From: Aquabacterium lacunae
GTDB taxonomy: Bacteria; Pseudomonadota; Gammaproteobacteria; Burkholderiales; Burkholderiaceae_C
Direction: 5' to 3'
Length of the DNA stretch: 64,000 nucleotides
Assembly: GCF_004310865.1 (NCBI RefSeq)
Contig: NZ_SIXI01000001.1
Span: forward strand, 62,001-126,000
The notes under the pieces were generated by a model. That model was not told the DNA's origin. It worked only from the letters and a program-made list of their open reading frames with translations, and made no database searches. Shown piece by piece: positions 19,631 through 28,571 of the stretch. Positions within the stretch are counted from its first letter, which is position 1. Every line of letters begins with the position of its first letter. Position numbers and translations under genes: made by a program.

Positions 19631-21127
19631 ATGACCCCGCTGAACTCGCCCCTGGCCGCCCTGCAAGACCCCACCCTGCTCAAGACCCAGGCCCTGATCA
19701 ACGGGCAATGGGTGGATGCGGCCGAGCGCTTCGACGTGACCGACCCGGCCACCGGGCAGGTGCTGGCCCAGGTGCCGAACCTGGGGGCCGCCCACACCGA
19801 GCAGGCCATCGCAGCCGCCGCGCAAGCCTGGCCGACGTGGAAGGCCCTGACGGCCAAGGCACGCGCCGGCATCCTGATGAAGTGGTTCCACCTGCTGCAC
19901 CAGCACGCCGACGACCTGGCCCGCATCATGACCGCCGAGCAAGGCAAACCCCTGGCCGAGGCCAAGGGTGAAGTGGCCTACGGCGCCAGCTTCATCGAGT
20001 GGTTCGCAGAAGAGTCTCGCCGCATCTATGGCGAAACCGTGCCCAGCACCGACCCCAGCAAGCGTTTTCTCGTCATCAAGCAGCCCATCGGCGTGTGTGC
20101 CGCCATCACGCCCTGGAACTTTCCGATTGCCATGATCACGCGCAAGGTGGCGCCAGCCCTGGCGGCCGGCTGCCCCGTGGTCATCAAGCCTGCCGAGGCC
20201 ACCCCCCTGTCGGCCCTGGCTGTGGCCGAACTGGCCCAGCGGGCGGGCATGCCCGCCGGTGTGCTGAACATCCTCACGGCCGATGGCCAGCGCTCGATCG
20301 AGGTGGGTCAGGTGCTGTGCGGCAGCGACACGGTGCGCCACCTGTCGTTCACCGGTTCGACCGAGGTGGGCCGCATCCTGATGAAGCAGTGTGCCCCCAC
20401 GGTCAAGAAGCTGTCGCTGGAGCTGGGCGGCAACGCGCCCTTCATCGTGTTCGACGACGCCGACCTGGACGCGGCCGTGGAAGGCGCCCTGATCAGCAAG
20501 TACCGCAACGCGGGCCAGACCTGCGTGTGCGCCAACCGCCTGCTGGTGCAGGACGGCGTGTACGAGGCCTTCGTGCAGAAGCTGGCCGACAAGGTGTCAG
20601 CCATGAAGGTGGGCAATGGCTTTGAAGCCGGTGTGGTGCAAGGCCCCCTGATCGACGCCGACGCCCTGGCCAAGGTGGAGGAACTGATGGCCGATGCCCT
20701 GGCCAAGGGCGCCAAGGTGCTGTGCGGGGGGCAACGCGCCACGGTGGTCGGCAGTGGCCCGTCGGCGTTCTACCAGCCCACTGTGCTGGCGAACGTGAAC
20801 ACCACCATGCGCATGGCACGCGAAGAAATCTTCGGGCCGGTGGCACCGGTGTTCCGCTTCCACACCGAACAGGACGCCATCGACATGGCCAACGACACCG
20901 AGTTCGGCCTGGCCAGCTACTTTTACAGCCGCGACGTGGGCCGCATTTTCCGCGTGGGCGAAGCCCTGGAATACGGCATGGTGGGCATCAACACCGGCCT
21001 GATCTCGACCTGCGAAGTGCCCTTCGGGGGCGTGAAGCAATCTGGCCTCGGCCGCGAAGGCGCACGGGCGGGCCTGGAAGACTATGTCGAGCAGAAGTAC
21101 CTGTGCCTGGCCGGGCTGGACCGCTGA
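19631..21127 (+). CDS. gabD: NAD(P)-dependent succinate-semialdehyde dehydrogenase
   Basis: The enzyme oxidises succinate semialdehyde to succinate, the last step of GABA degradation, in the cytoplasm. The 498-residue product is an aldehyde dehydrogenase: ITPWNFPIAMITRKVAPALAAG (cofactor-binding), FTGSTEVGRILMKQ, the general base Glu264 in LELGGNAPF, and the catalytic Cys298 in NAGQTCVCANR. The CVC pattern is that of GabD proteins. CGAGGATGAC is a good ribosome binding site. No GABA transaminase is adjacent, so the semialdehyde source is elsewhere in the genome. Confidence 0.92.
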   Translation: MTPLNSPLAALQDPTLLKTQALINGQWVDAAERFDVTDPATGQVLAQVPNLGAAHTEQAIAAAAQAWPTWKALTAKARAGILMKWFHLLHQHADDLARIMTAEQGKPLAEAKGEVAYGASFIEWFAEESRRIYGETVPSTDPSKRFLVIKQPIGVCAAITPWNFPIAMITRKVAPALAAGCPVVIKPAEATPLSALAVAELAQRAGMPAGVLNILTADGQRSIEVGQVLCGSDTVRHLSFTGSTEVGRILMKQCAPTVKKLSLELGGNAPFIVFDDADLDAAVEGALISKYRNAGQTCVCANRLLVQDGVYEAFVQKLADKVSAMKVGNGFEAGVVQGPLIDADALAKVEELMADALAKGAKVLCGGQRATVVGSGPSAFYQPTVLANVNTTMRMAREEIFGPVAPVFRFHTEQDAIDMANDTEFGLASYFYSRDVGRIFRVGEALEYGMVGINTGLISTCEVPFGGVKQSGLGREGARAGLEDYVEQKYLCLAGLDR

Positions 21128-21149
21128 AAGCTGAGCCCTGAGCTCTGAT

Positions 21150-21171
21150 CCCTGAGTGTCTGCACTCAGGG
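21150..21171. other. hairpin at the gabD/dacB convergent junction
   Basis: CCCTGAGTG and CACTCAGGG pair around TCTG and overlap the dacB stop codon. No U-tract follows on either strand, so it is a weak or rho-assisted stop, or a mRNA 3'-end stabiliser, rather than a classical terminator. Confidence 0.5.
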
Positions 21172-22608
21172 CTGAGCCGCCGTCCACTCGATGAGCGCGT
21201 CCAGGGCCGCTGCCGCCTTGGGCGCCTGAGGGTCTTGCACCACGCCGACCACCACGAAGGTGCGGCCGCCCTGCCCCTTGACGAACCCGGCCAGCGAGCG
21301 CACGTCGTTGAGGGTGCCAGTCTTCAGATGGGCGCGGCCTTTCAGCGCCGTCAGCCGGCCACTGAGCGTGCCATCTTGTCCCGCCACGGGCAGTGAGCCC
21401 ACCAGCAACTGGCGGTGCGGCCCTTTCCAGGCCTTTTGCAACAACCTGGCCAGGGCGATCGGTCGGGCGCGCTCCCCCCTCGACAGGCCCGAGCCATTGT
21501 CGAGCTGCAGATCGGCCGAACCCAGCCCCCGTTGACGCGCCCAGGCCTGAAAACGCTGCCGCGCGGCGGCCATGCGTGCCGGCTGATTCGGGAAACCCGG
21601 GCTCCAGGCGAGCATCAGGTGCCGGGCCATCAGGTTGTTGCTCCACTTGTTCATGTCACGCAACCACTGGTGCAGGGGCGGTGAGGTGAACTCGTCCAGC
21701 GGGCGTGTGCCAGGGGCCCACACCGGGGGCTCCCAGCTGCGCGCCGGCTGAACGACCAGGCCATCGAGCACGCCGCCCGCATCCTTCCAGGCTGCGGCCA
21801 CTGCCAGCGCGGCGAAACGGCTGCCAGGGGGCGTCGACAGGCCCAGCCGGGGCAAGGCGCACCCGGGCGCCCAGTCGCCCTCCACCACCACGCGAATGGG
21901 CCGGTCCACCTCCTCCAGGCGAATCGACAAGGGCCGCCGCAATGCACCACAGCGACCGGCCTTGCGCTGGGTCAGGTCCTGCACCACCACGCCGTCGAGC
22001 GGCGGCTGCATCTGCCAGAGCACACGGTCAGCCTGCGGCTGACCCTCCACCTGAAGCACGCCCTCGTCGACCGTGAAGGCGTCGGGCCACTGGTGATGCG
22101 GCCGATCAGACGCCGGCGTCGGCGTGCCCTCGTGGTCGCGCTCGGTCAACTGGAACAGCCCGCGCTGCAGCACGATGTGCCCCTGGATGCGCTGCAGCCC
22201 GGCGGCCTGCAGCGAGGCGAACCAGGTGCGCAACTCAGCCGAAGTCAGCCGTGGGTCTCCACCGCCCACCAGCACCAGATCACCGTGCAGCGTGCGGTCG
22301 TACAGTGCGCCCTGCGCGTACACCCGCGTGCGCCAGCGGTGTCGAGGCCCCAGCGTGTCGAGCGCCACCATGGAGGTCACCAGCTTGGCCACCGAGGCCA
22401 TCGGCATGCTCTGCTGGGGGTTGTGCTGACTGATCGGCTCAGCGGCGTCTGTGGGCCAGACCACCCAGGCCACATGATCGGGCGAAACACCCAGCTGAGC
22501 AAAGCCCTCCAGCACCGGGTGCGCCTGCCCCAACCCACAGGCACCCACGGCCCAGGCCACCGCCAGGCAGCGGAACATGCGACGGAAGAAGCTCAGGCGA
22601 ACGGCCAT
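21166..22608 (-). CDS. dacB: D-alanyl-D-alanine carboxypeptidase/endopeptidase (PBP4, family S13)
   Basis: DacB trims and cleaves D-Ala-containing peptides of peptidoglycan in the periplasm. The product has 480 residues, E. coli PBP4 being 477. A signal peptide covers about residues 1-29 (cleavage after GQA). The three serine-peptidase motifs are present: Ser72-Val-Ala-Lys75 in MASVAKLVTS, SNN in NKWSNNLMARHL, and LKTGTL near the C-terminus. The start at 22608 excludes the upstream frame, which merely reads through tRNA-Gly and its terminator. It needs its own promoter or read-through from the tRNA. Confidence 0.95.
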   Translation of the reverse strand: MAVRLSFFRRMFRCLAVAWAVGACGLGQAHPVLEGFAQLGVSPDHVAWVVWPTDAAEPISQHNPQQSMPMASVAKLVTSMVALDTLGPRHRWRTRVYAQGALYDRTLHGDLVLVGGGDPRLTSAELRTWFASLQAAGLQRIQGHIVLQRGLFQLTERDHEGTPTPASDRPHHQWPDAFTVDEGVLQVEGQPQADRVLWQMQPPLDGVVVQDLTQRKAGRCGALRRPLSIRLEEVDRPIRVVVEGDWAPGCALPRLGLSTPPGSRFAALAVAAAWKDAGGVLDGLVVQPARSWEPPVWAPGTRPLDEFTSPPLHQWLRDMNKWSNNLMARHLMLAWSPGFPNQPARMAAARQRFQAWARQRGLGSADLQLDNGSGLSRGERARPIALARLLQKAWKGPHRQLLVGSLPVAGQDGTLSGRLTALKGRAHLKTGTLNDVRSLAGFVKGQGGRTFVVVGVVQDPQAPKAAAALDALIEWTAAQP

Positions 22609-22620
22609 GGTGCGGGCATG

Positions 22621-22647
22621 AAAAAGGCCAACCGGTTGGTTGGCCTT
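22621..22647 (-). terminator. rho-independent terminator after tRNA-Gly
   Basis: AAGGCCAACC and GGTTGGCCTT form a 10-bp stem with a 4-nt loop, followed by TTT on the minus strand. It lies 7 bp after the tRNA CCA end and 13 bp before the dacB start, so it should separate the two. Confidence 0.85.
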
Positions 22648-22653
22648 GCATTT

Positions 22654-22727
22654 TGGAGCGGGTGATGGGAATCGAACCCACGTATCAAGCTTGGGAAGCT
22701 GGCGTTCTACCATTGAACTACACCCGC
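22654..22727 (-). tRNA. tRNA-Gly, anticodon CCC
   Basis: A full cloverleaf can be drawn: acceptor GCGGGTG/CACCCGC, D-arm GTTC-AATGGTA-GAAC, anticodon loop TTCCCAA giving anticodon CCC (reads GGG), T-arm GTGGG-TTCGATT-CCCAT, discriminator T and encoded CCA. It closely follows E. coli glyU. The anticodon stem CCAGC/GCTTG has one C-U mismatch at position 28-42. A TACAAT -10-like element lies at 22737-22742. Confidence 0.97.
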
Positions 22728-22748
22728 ACACCCCGGATTGTAGGGTGC

Positions 22749-22780
22749 AAAAAGACCAACGGGCCCGAAGGCCCGCTGGT
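22749..22780 (-). terminator. rho-independent terminator after the PEP-CTERM gene
   Basis: An 11-bp stem with one mismatch (ACCAACGGGCC with GGCCCGCTGGT) and a CGAA/TTCG loop is followed on the minus strand by CTTTTT. It lies 21 bp after the stop at 22801. Confidence 0.85.
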
Positions 22781-22800
22781 TCGTCGCTTTCAGGCGTCGA

Positions 22801-23565
22801 TCAGGCAGCGGCCTTTTCAGCTTGCTGCTTGCGGCGGGCCACCAGGGCCACACCGGCCAGACCCAGACCCATCAGGGCGTAGGTCGAGGGCTCGGGCACC
22901 AGGTTGGCAGCCGTGAAAGCCTTGGTCGAGACCGGGGTGCGCTTGGTGGACGTGATGTCCATCTTCAGCGTGCCGTAGTCCAGGGCAGCCAGGGTGGTGG
23001 CGGCCGCCGAGCTCAGGTTCAGGGCCGAAGCAAAGGTGCTGGCGGCCGAAGACGTGAGCTTCAAGTTCACCAGGCTCTGATTCAGCGTCAAGGTCAGACC
23101 CGACAGCTTGGCCGTCAGCGGTGCTTGTTCCTTGAACGTGAACAGGCTCATTTTCTGGGTGTTGCCATTGATGATCACGTCACCCGAGATGGTGCCCGTG
23201 CCAGTGCCCGAGCCATACACCACGTCAAAGTTGGCCATGACAGCATTGCGGCTGCCCTTGACCAGCTGCAGGGCGGAACCCACAGCATCACCGCCTTGGG
23301 GGGTGATCTTGAACAGGCCCACCTTCAGATCGGCCGAAGTGATCGGCAGATTGAAAACGTTGGTACCTGCCGAGGTGGCGTTGCCCAGAGCACGCATGGA
23401 AATGCCATTGGCACTCAGGCTGCTGGCGGCTGTGTTGTTCAGGGTCAGCAAGGCATTGGCCTTGACACCGGCAGTGTTCAGGGTCAGCGCCTGAGCGCTG
23501 CCTGCCACCACCATGCCGGCCAGCGCAATGCTGCCGAAGGAGGCGCGAAGGAAGGTTTTGGTCAC
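22801..23565 (-). CDS. PEP-CTERM sorting domain secreted protein
   Basis: The product has 254 residues from a GTG at 23565, preferred because GGAG lies eight bases upstream; an ATG at 23613 would add 16 residues before the signal. The signal peptide is about residues 1-27 (cleavage after SAQA). The mature part is Ser/Thr/Ala/Leu-rich with beta-strand character (GSGTGTGTISGDVIINGNTQ). The C-terminus has the full PEP-CTERM signal: VPEPSTYALMGLGLAGVALV, then the basic ARRK tail. Exosortase cuts such signals in other species. The role is unknown; such proteins are often linked to exopolysaccharide or floc formation. No exosortase gene is in this window. Confidence 0.9.
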   Translation of the reverse strand: MTKTFLRASFGSIALAGMVVAGSAQALTLNTAGVKANALLTLNNTAASSLSANGISMRALGNATSAGTNVFNLPITSADLKVGLFKITPQGGDAVGSALQLVKGSRNAVMANFDVVYGSGTGTGTISGDVIINGNTQKMSLFTFKEQAPLTAKLSGLTLTLNQSLVNLKLTSSAASTFASALNLSSAAATTLAALDYGTLKMDITSTKRTPVSTKAFTAANLVPEPSTYALMGLGLAGVALVARRKQQAEKAAA

Positions 23566-23701
23566 GTTGTCTACTCCACAGGTTCGTTGGAAAAGCTTCT
23601 CTCCGGGCTTCATGATGCCAACGCGCGTGTAAAAAGTCGCGAAGCCAGACCTGTCGTTTGCCCTGAGATCGAACGAGTTCCGTCTTACATTGACAGTTAC
23701 C

Positions 23702-23717
23702 CCCCACAGTTGTGGGG
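23702..23717. promoter_or_regulatory. 16-bp inverted repeat between the PEP-CTERM gene and trmB
   Basis: CCCCACAGTTGTGGGG is a 7+7 inverted repeat with a 2-bp centre in the 253-bp intergenic region between divergent genes. It lies 137 bp upstream of the PEP-CTERM start and 102 bp upstream of trmB. It could be an operator or an RNA hairpin. Confidence 0.4.
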
Positions 23718-23818
23718 TCTGGTTTTCCATAGGTACCCCGCCCGAGGGTGCCTTCGACAGGCCTTCAGGAACCGGCGACAATGCGCGCCTCGCCTTGAGT
23801 TTCCACCCCAAAGACGTC

Positions 23819-24541
23819 ATGACAGACGACAACCAGCAAGCCGCACCTTCGAGCGAAAACGCGGCAGACGCTCCTCATCACCGCACCATCAAAAGTTTCG
23901 TGATGCGTGCAGGTCGGACCACCGAAGGCCAGGAGCGCGCATTGCGTGAACTGGGGCCGCGCTTTCTGGTGCCCTTCCGCGCCGAAGTGCTGGACACCAC
24001 TGCCACATTTGGTCGGCAAGCGCCGGTGGTGCTAGAAATCGGCTTCGGCATGGGCGACGCCACGGCTCAGATCGCACAGACCCTGTCCGACACCGATTTC
24101 CTGGCTTGCGAAGTGCATGAGCCCGGTGTCGGCGCCCTGCTCAAGAAAATTGGCGAGCACGACATCACGAACATCCGCATCCTTCAGCACGACGCCGTGG
24201 AGGTGATGGAACACATGATTGCCGAAGGCAGCCTGGATGGCGTGCACATCTACTTCCCCGACCCGTGGCACAAGAAGCGCCATCACAAACGCCGACTGAT
24301 CCAGCCGACGTTCGTGGACCAATTGGTGAGCCGACTCAAGCCGGGCGGATACCTGCACCTGGCCACCGACTGGGAGCCCTATGCACAGCAGATGCTGGAA
24401 GTGCTGAGCGCCAACACTGCCCTGCGCAACACCGCTGGCAGCTACGCTGACAAGCCGGCCTACCGACCGCTGACCAAATTCGAAAACCGAGGCTTGCGGC
24501 TGGGGCACGGTGTGTGGGACTTGGTGTTCCGCAAAGCCTGA
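23819..24541 (+). CDS. trmB: tRNA (guanine-N7-)-methyltransferase
   Basis: TrmB makes m7G46 in tRNA variable loops. The product has 240 residues from the ATG at 23819. The SAM-binding site is [17 protein letters not shown], and the catalytic/tRNA-binding motif [18 protein letters not shown] is diagnostic of TrmB, as is [21 protein letters not shown] at the C-terminus. The N-terminal 45 residues are variable. A longer frame exists up to 23690 but runs through the upstream regulatory region. Confidence 0.96.
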   Translation: MTDDNQQAAPSSENAADAPHHRTIKSFVMRAGRTTEGQERALRELGPRFLVPFRAEVLDTTATFGRQAPVVLEIGFGMGDATAQIAQTLSDTDFLACEVHEPGVGALLKKIGEHDITNIRILQHDAVEVMEHMIAEGSLDGVHIYFPDPWHKKRHHKRRLIQPTFVDQLVSRLKPGGYLHLATDWEPYAQQMLEVLSANTALRNTAGSYADKPAYRPLTKFENRGLRLGHGVWDLVFRKA

Positions 24542-24560
24542 GCCCTCTCCCCACGGCACG

Positions 24561-24590
24561 AAAAAGGCCCCTCACGGGGCCTTCGTTGTT
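24561..24590. terminator. bidirectional terminator between trmB and the parvulin gene
   Basis: AAGGCCCC and GGGGCCTT pair around TCAC. AAAAA on the left gives a U-tract for the minus strand, and CGTTGTTTTT on the right gives an interrupted one for trmB. Confidence 0.8.
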
Positions 24591-24631
24591 TTTGTCGCCC
24601 TGCGCAGCAGAAGGCTGCGCAGGCCTGGGCA

Positions 24632-25435
24632 TCACTTGCCCGGGAACTTGAAGTCCGTTTTAGCGTTCTTGACGAGGTCGTCGCGGAACTTGGCCGCACG
24701 CTCTTGTGCGCCACGCTGCATCAGCTGGCCCTTGACTTCGTCGAAGGAGGGGAACTGCGCAGCGCGCATGTCTTCCAGCTTGATGATGTGGAAGCCGAAC
24801 TGCGACTTGACCGGGGTTTCGGTGAATTCACCCTTCTTGAGCTTGGTCATGGCTTCCGAGAACTCAGGCACGTAGTTGCCCGGCGTCGCCCAGTCCAGAT
24901 CGCCACCGTTTTCCGCCGAGCCCGGATCCTTCGAAGCCTTCTTGGCCAGGTCTTCGAACTTGGCACCGGCCTTGAGCTGGGCCACCAGGGCCTTGGCTTC
25001 TTCTTCCTTCTCGACCAGGATGTGGCGTGCGCGGTACTCGCTCTCGCCATTGGCGGCCTTGAACTTGTCGTACTCGGCCTTGGCGTCGGCTTCGCTGGCG
25101 CCATTCTTCTTTTCGAAGTCGGCGAACATCAGCTGGATCAGCACGTTCTGGCGCACGAATTCCATCTGCTCACGGTATTCCTTGCTCTGGGCAACGCCAC
25201 GGCGCTCGGCTTCCTGGGCAAAGATTTCCATCTTCACCAGTTGCTCCTTGATCTTGCCTTCGATCTCGGGCGTGATCTGCTGACCTTGCTTGGCCACCTG
25301 GGCCTTCATGGCCTCGAAGCGTGCGACGGGCACACCCTTGCCGTTGACCACGGCGATGTTCTGGGCCATGGCGGGCGCGATGGCGGCGACAGCGGCGGCC
25401 AGCACGGCAACCTGAGCGATGCGTTGGATCTTCAT
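24632..25435 (-). CDS. parvulin-type peptidylprolyl isomerase, periplasmic
   Basis: The product has 267 residues from the ATG at 25435. A signal peptide is followed by a cleavage site after APAMA. An N-terminal SurA/PrsA-like helical region (about 50-135) is followed by the PpiC domain at about 135-230: YRARHILVEKEEEAK, ASKDPGSAENGGDLDWATPG, MTKLKKGEFTETPVKSQFGFHIIKLED. It should assist folding of secreted or outer membrane proteins in the periplasm. It is the last gene of a minus-strand run beginning with selO. Confidence 0.9.
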   Translation of the reverse strand: MKIQRIAQVAVLAAAVAAIAPAMAQNIAVVNGKGVPVARFEAMKAQVAKQGQQITPEIEGKIKEQLVKMEIFAQEAERRGVAQSKEYREQMEFVRQNVLIQLMFADFEKKNGASEADAKAEYDKFKAANGESEYRARHILVEKEEEAKALVAQLKAGAKFEDLAKKASKDPGSAENGGDLDWATPGNYVPEFSEAMTKLKKGEFTETPVKSQFGFHIIKLEDMRAAQFPSFDEVKGQLMQRGAQERAAKFRDDLVKNAKTDFKFPGK

Positions 25436-25500
25436 GGAAACGACGGTGTGGGTGATCGGAAGGGCGCCGTGAGCGCCCCTGGTTTGTCTCTGGATTGTTC

Positions 25501-25776
25501 TCAAAGTTCCTCGGCCTTGATGGCCAGCGCGTGGATCCCCTGGGGGATCAGATCGCGCAGGGCATCATACACAAGGCGATGCCGTTGAACAGGCTTCATT
25601 CCCGCAAAGCATGGCCCTTTGATGTGCACCGAGAAATGCTTGCCGGAACGTGCGCCAGCATGGCCGGCGTGCAGATGACTATCGTCTGAAACCTCGATGA
25701 ACACGGGGGAAAGTGCCTGCTGCAAGGCGTCGCGCACCTTGTCAGCCGTGACGTTGAACGTGGGCTGTTCACTCAT
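25501..25776 (-). CDS. BolA-family protein
   Basis: The product has 91 residues with the BolA fold: helix then VFIEVSDDSHLHAGHAGARSGKHFSVHI, then RHRLVYDALRDLIPQGIHALAIKA. The invariant His of the RHRLVYDAL helix and the His in SHLHAGH are the usual Fe-S ligands when BolA pairs with monothiol glutaredoxin. The start overlaps the yciB stop by 4 bp, indicating co-translation. Whether it is BolA proper or an IbaG type cannot be decided here. Confidence 0.92.
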   Translation of the reverse strand: MSEQPTFNVTADKVRDALQQALSPVFIEVSDDSHLHAGHAGARSGKHFSVHIKGPCFAGMKPVQRHRLVYDALRDLIPQGIHALAIKAEEL

Positions 25777-26414
25777 GCGCGCTCCTTGGCGGCCTCAGCG
25801 GCCTGCATGTGCCGACTCAGGTACAACCCTTGGGCCAGGGTGAACACCAGCATCAGGCCCATGCTGCCCCACATCTTGAAGTTGACCCAGGTGTCGGTGC
25901 TGTACTGGTAGGCGACGTACAGGTTCAGCAGGCCCATGCCCACGAAGAACGCGATCCAGGCCCAGCTCAGGCGGCGCCACACGGTGTCAGGAACCGACAG
26001 GTCGTGTGCCTGCATGGCCGCGCGCAGCACGAACTTGCCCATGACGATGTCGCTGATCAGCAGGCCGCCGGCCATCACCGCGTAGATGATGGTGGGCTTC
26101 CACTTGATGAAGGTTTCGCTGTGGAAGTACAGCGTGAGCGCGCCCAGGCCCACCACCACGACCAGGCTGATCCACAGCATCTTGTCGATGGGCTTGCGCA
26201 ACAGTTTCATGACCACAACCTGCACCAGCGAAATGGCCACCACCACCAGGGTGGCAAGCATCACGGCGGCTTCGCTGGCCCCCACCACGCCACCGTTGAC
26301 CATGAAGCCCAGGTGCTGGGTAAGCCACTGGGCCACCGCGTCTTTGTGGCCTTCGCCCCATTTGTAGGTGGCAAAAAATGCCACGATGGGCAGGAAATCG
26401 AGCAGCAGCTTCAT
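25773..26414 (-). CDS. yciB: inner membrane septation protein A (YciB)
   Basis: YciB is a five- to six-helix inner membrane protein affecting cell length and envelope synthesis. The product has 213 residues with MKLLLDFLPIVAFFATYKW at the N-terminus, then KPIDKMLWISL, KWKPTIIYAVMAGGLL, LSWAWIAFFVGMGLLNLYVAY and TWVNFKMWGSMGLML, all typical for the family (IspZ/YciB). The order yciB-bolA-ppiC is common in betaproteobacteria. Confidence 0.95.
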   Translation of the reverse strand: MKLLLDFLPIVAFFATYKWGEGHKDAVAQWLTQHLGFMVNGGVVGASEAAVMLATLVVVAISLVQVVVMKLLRKPIDKMLWISLVVVVGLGALTLYFHSETFIKWKPTIIYAVMAGGLLISDIVMGKFVLRAAMQAHDLSVPDTVWRRLSWAWIAFFVGMGLLNLYVAYQYSTDTWVNFKMWGSMGLMLVFTLAQGLYLSRHMQAAEAAKERA

Positions 26415-26433
26415 GGCTAGGGTTTCGGTTCGT

Positions 26434-26832
26434 TCAACGCGGCTTGAAGTCTATCGCGGCGGAGTTGATGCAAAACCGCTCGCCCGTGGGTGCGGGGCCA
26501 TCATCGAACACATGGCCCAGGTGCGCACCGCAGTCCTGGCAGCGCACCTCCACACGCACCATGCCATGGCTGTGGTCCATCACGCGCTCGATGATTCCGC
26601 CGCGGATGGGCTCGAAATAGCTGGGCCAGCCGCAGCCCGCGTCGAACTTGGTGCGGGCATCGAAGAGCGGCGCGCCACAACAGACGCACTGGTAAGTGCC
26701 GTCCTCGAAATGGTCCCAGAACTTGCCCGTGAAAGCCCGCTCGGTGGCCGCATGGCGTGTGACGCGGTACTGCATGTCGTCGAGTTGGGCGCGCCATTCG
26801 GCGTCGGGCTTGTGAACCTTGTAGTCGCTCAT
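26434..26832 (-). CDS. msrB: peptide-methionine (R)-S-oxide reductase
   Basis: MsrB repairs R-methionine sulfoxide. The 132-residue product has the four zinc cysteines in CVCCGAP and CQDCGAH, the substrate-site sequence [11 protein letters not shown], and the catalytic Cys near the C-terminus in [11 protein letters not shown]. It starts 35 bp after the selO stop and ends 19 bp before yciB. Confidence 0.97.
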   Translation of the reverse strand: MSDYKVHKPDAEWRAQLDDMQYRVTRHAATERAFTGKFWDHFEDGTYQCVCCGAPLFDARTKFDAGCGWPSYFEPIRGGIIERVMDHSHGMVRVEVRCQDCGAHLGHVFDDGPAPTGERFCINSAAIDFKPR

Positions 26833-26867
26833 GGTGGGGGCTCCAATGGATGAAGGCCGGGATGGGC

Positions 26868-28436
26868 TCAGGACGAACAGGACACGGCAATGGCCGCTGC
26901 CCAGTCAGGCGGGAAATCGGCATCACGGACGCCCTCGGGGCGCTCGGTGTAGGGGTCTTGCAGCAAGGTGTGCAGGCGGTGCACTTCGCTGAAATCACCG
27001 CGCTGAGCCAGGTCAATGGCCTGCTGGGCCAGGTGGTTGCGCAAGACCACCCAGGGGTTGACAGCGTCCATGCGCGCGGCCCTGAGTGCCTGTGACTCGG
27101 CCTGCAAGGCCAGACGGGCGCTGTAGTCGTTCGCCCAGGCGTCAAAAGCGCGGCGGTCCAGGAACAGGTCGCGCACCACCGCGTTGTCGGGTGCATCGGG
27201 CGCCAGATCGGGCCGGAACTTCGACAGGCGCCGGAACGCGATGGTGAAGTCCGCCTTCTGCCCGGCCATCAGCTTGAGCCAGCGCTGTGCCAGGTCGGCA
27301 TCGCCCGGCTGCACGGTGTGAAGGCCCAGCTTGGCACACCAGCGCTCGGTCATGGCTGTTTCATAGACCGCCTCGTAGTGGCGCAGGGCGTCCAGCAGGG
27401 CCAGCTGACCGTCGCTCTGGTCTTGGGCTGCATCGGGCACCAGCGCCGCCAAGGCCTGGGCCAGCGCGCCACAGTTCCAGAACCCGATGTCAGGCTGGTA
27501 ACGCCAGCGATAGCGGCCCGCATGGTCGGAGTGGTTGCAGATGTGGTCGGGGTCGAAGGCGTCCATGAACCCGAACGGGCCGTAGTCGATGGTCAGCCCC
27601 AGGATCGACATATTGTCGGTGTTCATCACCCCATGGCAAAAGCCCACCGCCTGCCATTGCGCCATCAAGCGCGCCGTGGATTCGGCGGCGTACCGCAACA
27701 GGGCGAGCGGGCGTTCAGGCGACGTGCTGGCTTTTGGCAGGTGAGCCAGCGCGGGAAGGTGCTCCTCGACCACGAAATCGACCAGCGCCGCCAAGGCCGC
27801 CAGGTGACCAGGCTGCGGGTGGTGCGCCAGGTGCTCGAAGTGGCCGAAACGCACAAAACTCGGCGCCACCCGCGTGACCACCGCCGCCGTTTCCACGGTT
27901 TCACGCGCCACCCGGGTGCTGGCCCCCACCAGGCACAGGGCCCGGCTGGTCGGGATGCCCAGGGCGTGCATCGCCTCGCTGCACAGGAACTCACGGACCG
28001 ATGAGCGCAGCACCGCGCGGCCATCGCCACGGCGCGAATACGGTGTCTGCCCCGCGCCTTTGAGTTGGATCTCCTGAGGCCCCTGGGGGCTGGCGACCTC
28101 ACCCAGCAGCAAAGCCCGACCGTCACCGAGCTGGCCGGCCCACTGGCCGAACTGGTGGCCACTGTAAACCGTGGCGCAAGGGGCCATGCCAGGCCAGCAA
28201 GCATGCCCGGCGAACACCTCCAGCGCGTGGCGCCCTTCTGGGCCCACAGATTCCCACCAGTCGGCAGGCCACCCCAGGCTGGCCGCGGCATTCGCACTGT
28301 GCGCCACCCAATGCAGCCCCTCCAGGGGCTCGCCCCCCTGGCGGTGGATCAGCCGGGGGCCGTGCAGGGCCTGGGCCGTTTCAGCCCACTGCAGATAGCG
28401 GTTGGGCCACCGGAGGCCCTCGTGGAATTCAGACAT
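26868..28436 (-). CDS. selO: protein adenylyltransferase SelO (YdiU/UPF0061)
   Basis: SelO is a pseudokinase-fold enzyme that transfers AMP to proteins of redox pathways, as shown for E. coli and yeast homologues. The 522-residue product shows [11 protein letters not shown] (nucleotide loop), [57 protein letters not shown] (metal/catalytic Asn and Asp), and FAAD-type C-terminal helices. The protein ends CSS; the Cys at residue 520 matches the position of selenocysteine in animal SelO. The msrB gene follows directly, another methionine/redox enzyme. Confidence 0.95.
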   Translation of the reverse strand: MSEFHEGLRWPNRYLQWAETAQALHGPRLIHRQGGEPLEGLHWVAHSANAAASLGWPADWWESVGPEGRHALEVFAGHACWPGMAPCATVYSGHQFGQWAGQLGDGRALLLGEVASPQGPQEIQLKGAGQTPYSRRGDGRAVLRSSVREFLCSEAMHALGIPTSRALCLVGASTRVARETVETAAVVTRVAPSFVRFGHFEHLAHHPQPGHLAALAALVDFVVEEHLPALAHLPKASTSPERPLALLRYAAESTARLMAQWQAVGFCHGVMNTDNMSILGLTIDYGPFGFMDAFDPDHICNHSDHAGRYRWRYQPDIGFWNCGALAQALAALVPDAAQDQSDGQLALLDALRHYEAVYETAMTERWCAKLGLHTVQPGDADLAQRWLKLMAGQKADFTIAFRRLSKFRPDLAPDAPDNAVVRDLFLDRRAFDAWANDYSARLALQAESQALRAARMDAVNPWVVLRNHLAQQAIDLAQRGDFSEVHRLHTLLQDPYTERPEGVRDADFPPDWAAAIAVSCSS

Positions 28437-28571
28437 CGTGTACCCAGTGTTGCACCCAGGATCCTGACACAGGGTGCCACCCCCTGCAGATCGAGGGCCT
28501 CTGCGGCGGGCATGTCACACAAGCTGCCCTAAGATCCGTGGTTACCAAAGAACCATGCAAAAAGGACTCTC

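Noticed and set aside
22609-22731. N-terminal extension of dacB through tRNA-Gly
   Set aside because: The extra residues (CGCSSMVERQLPKLDTW) are a translation of the tRNA gene, and a terminator separates them from dacB.
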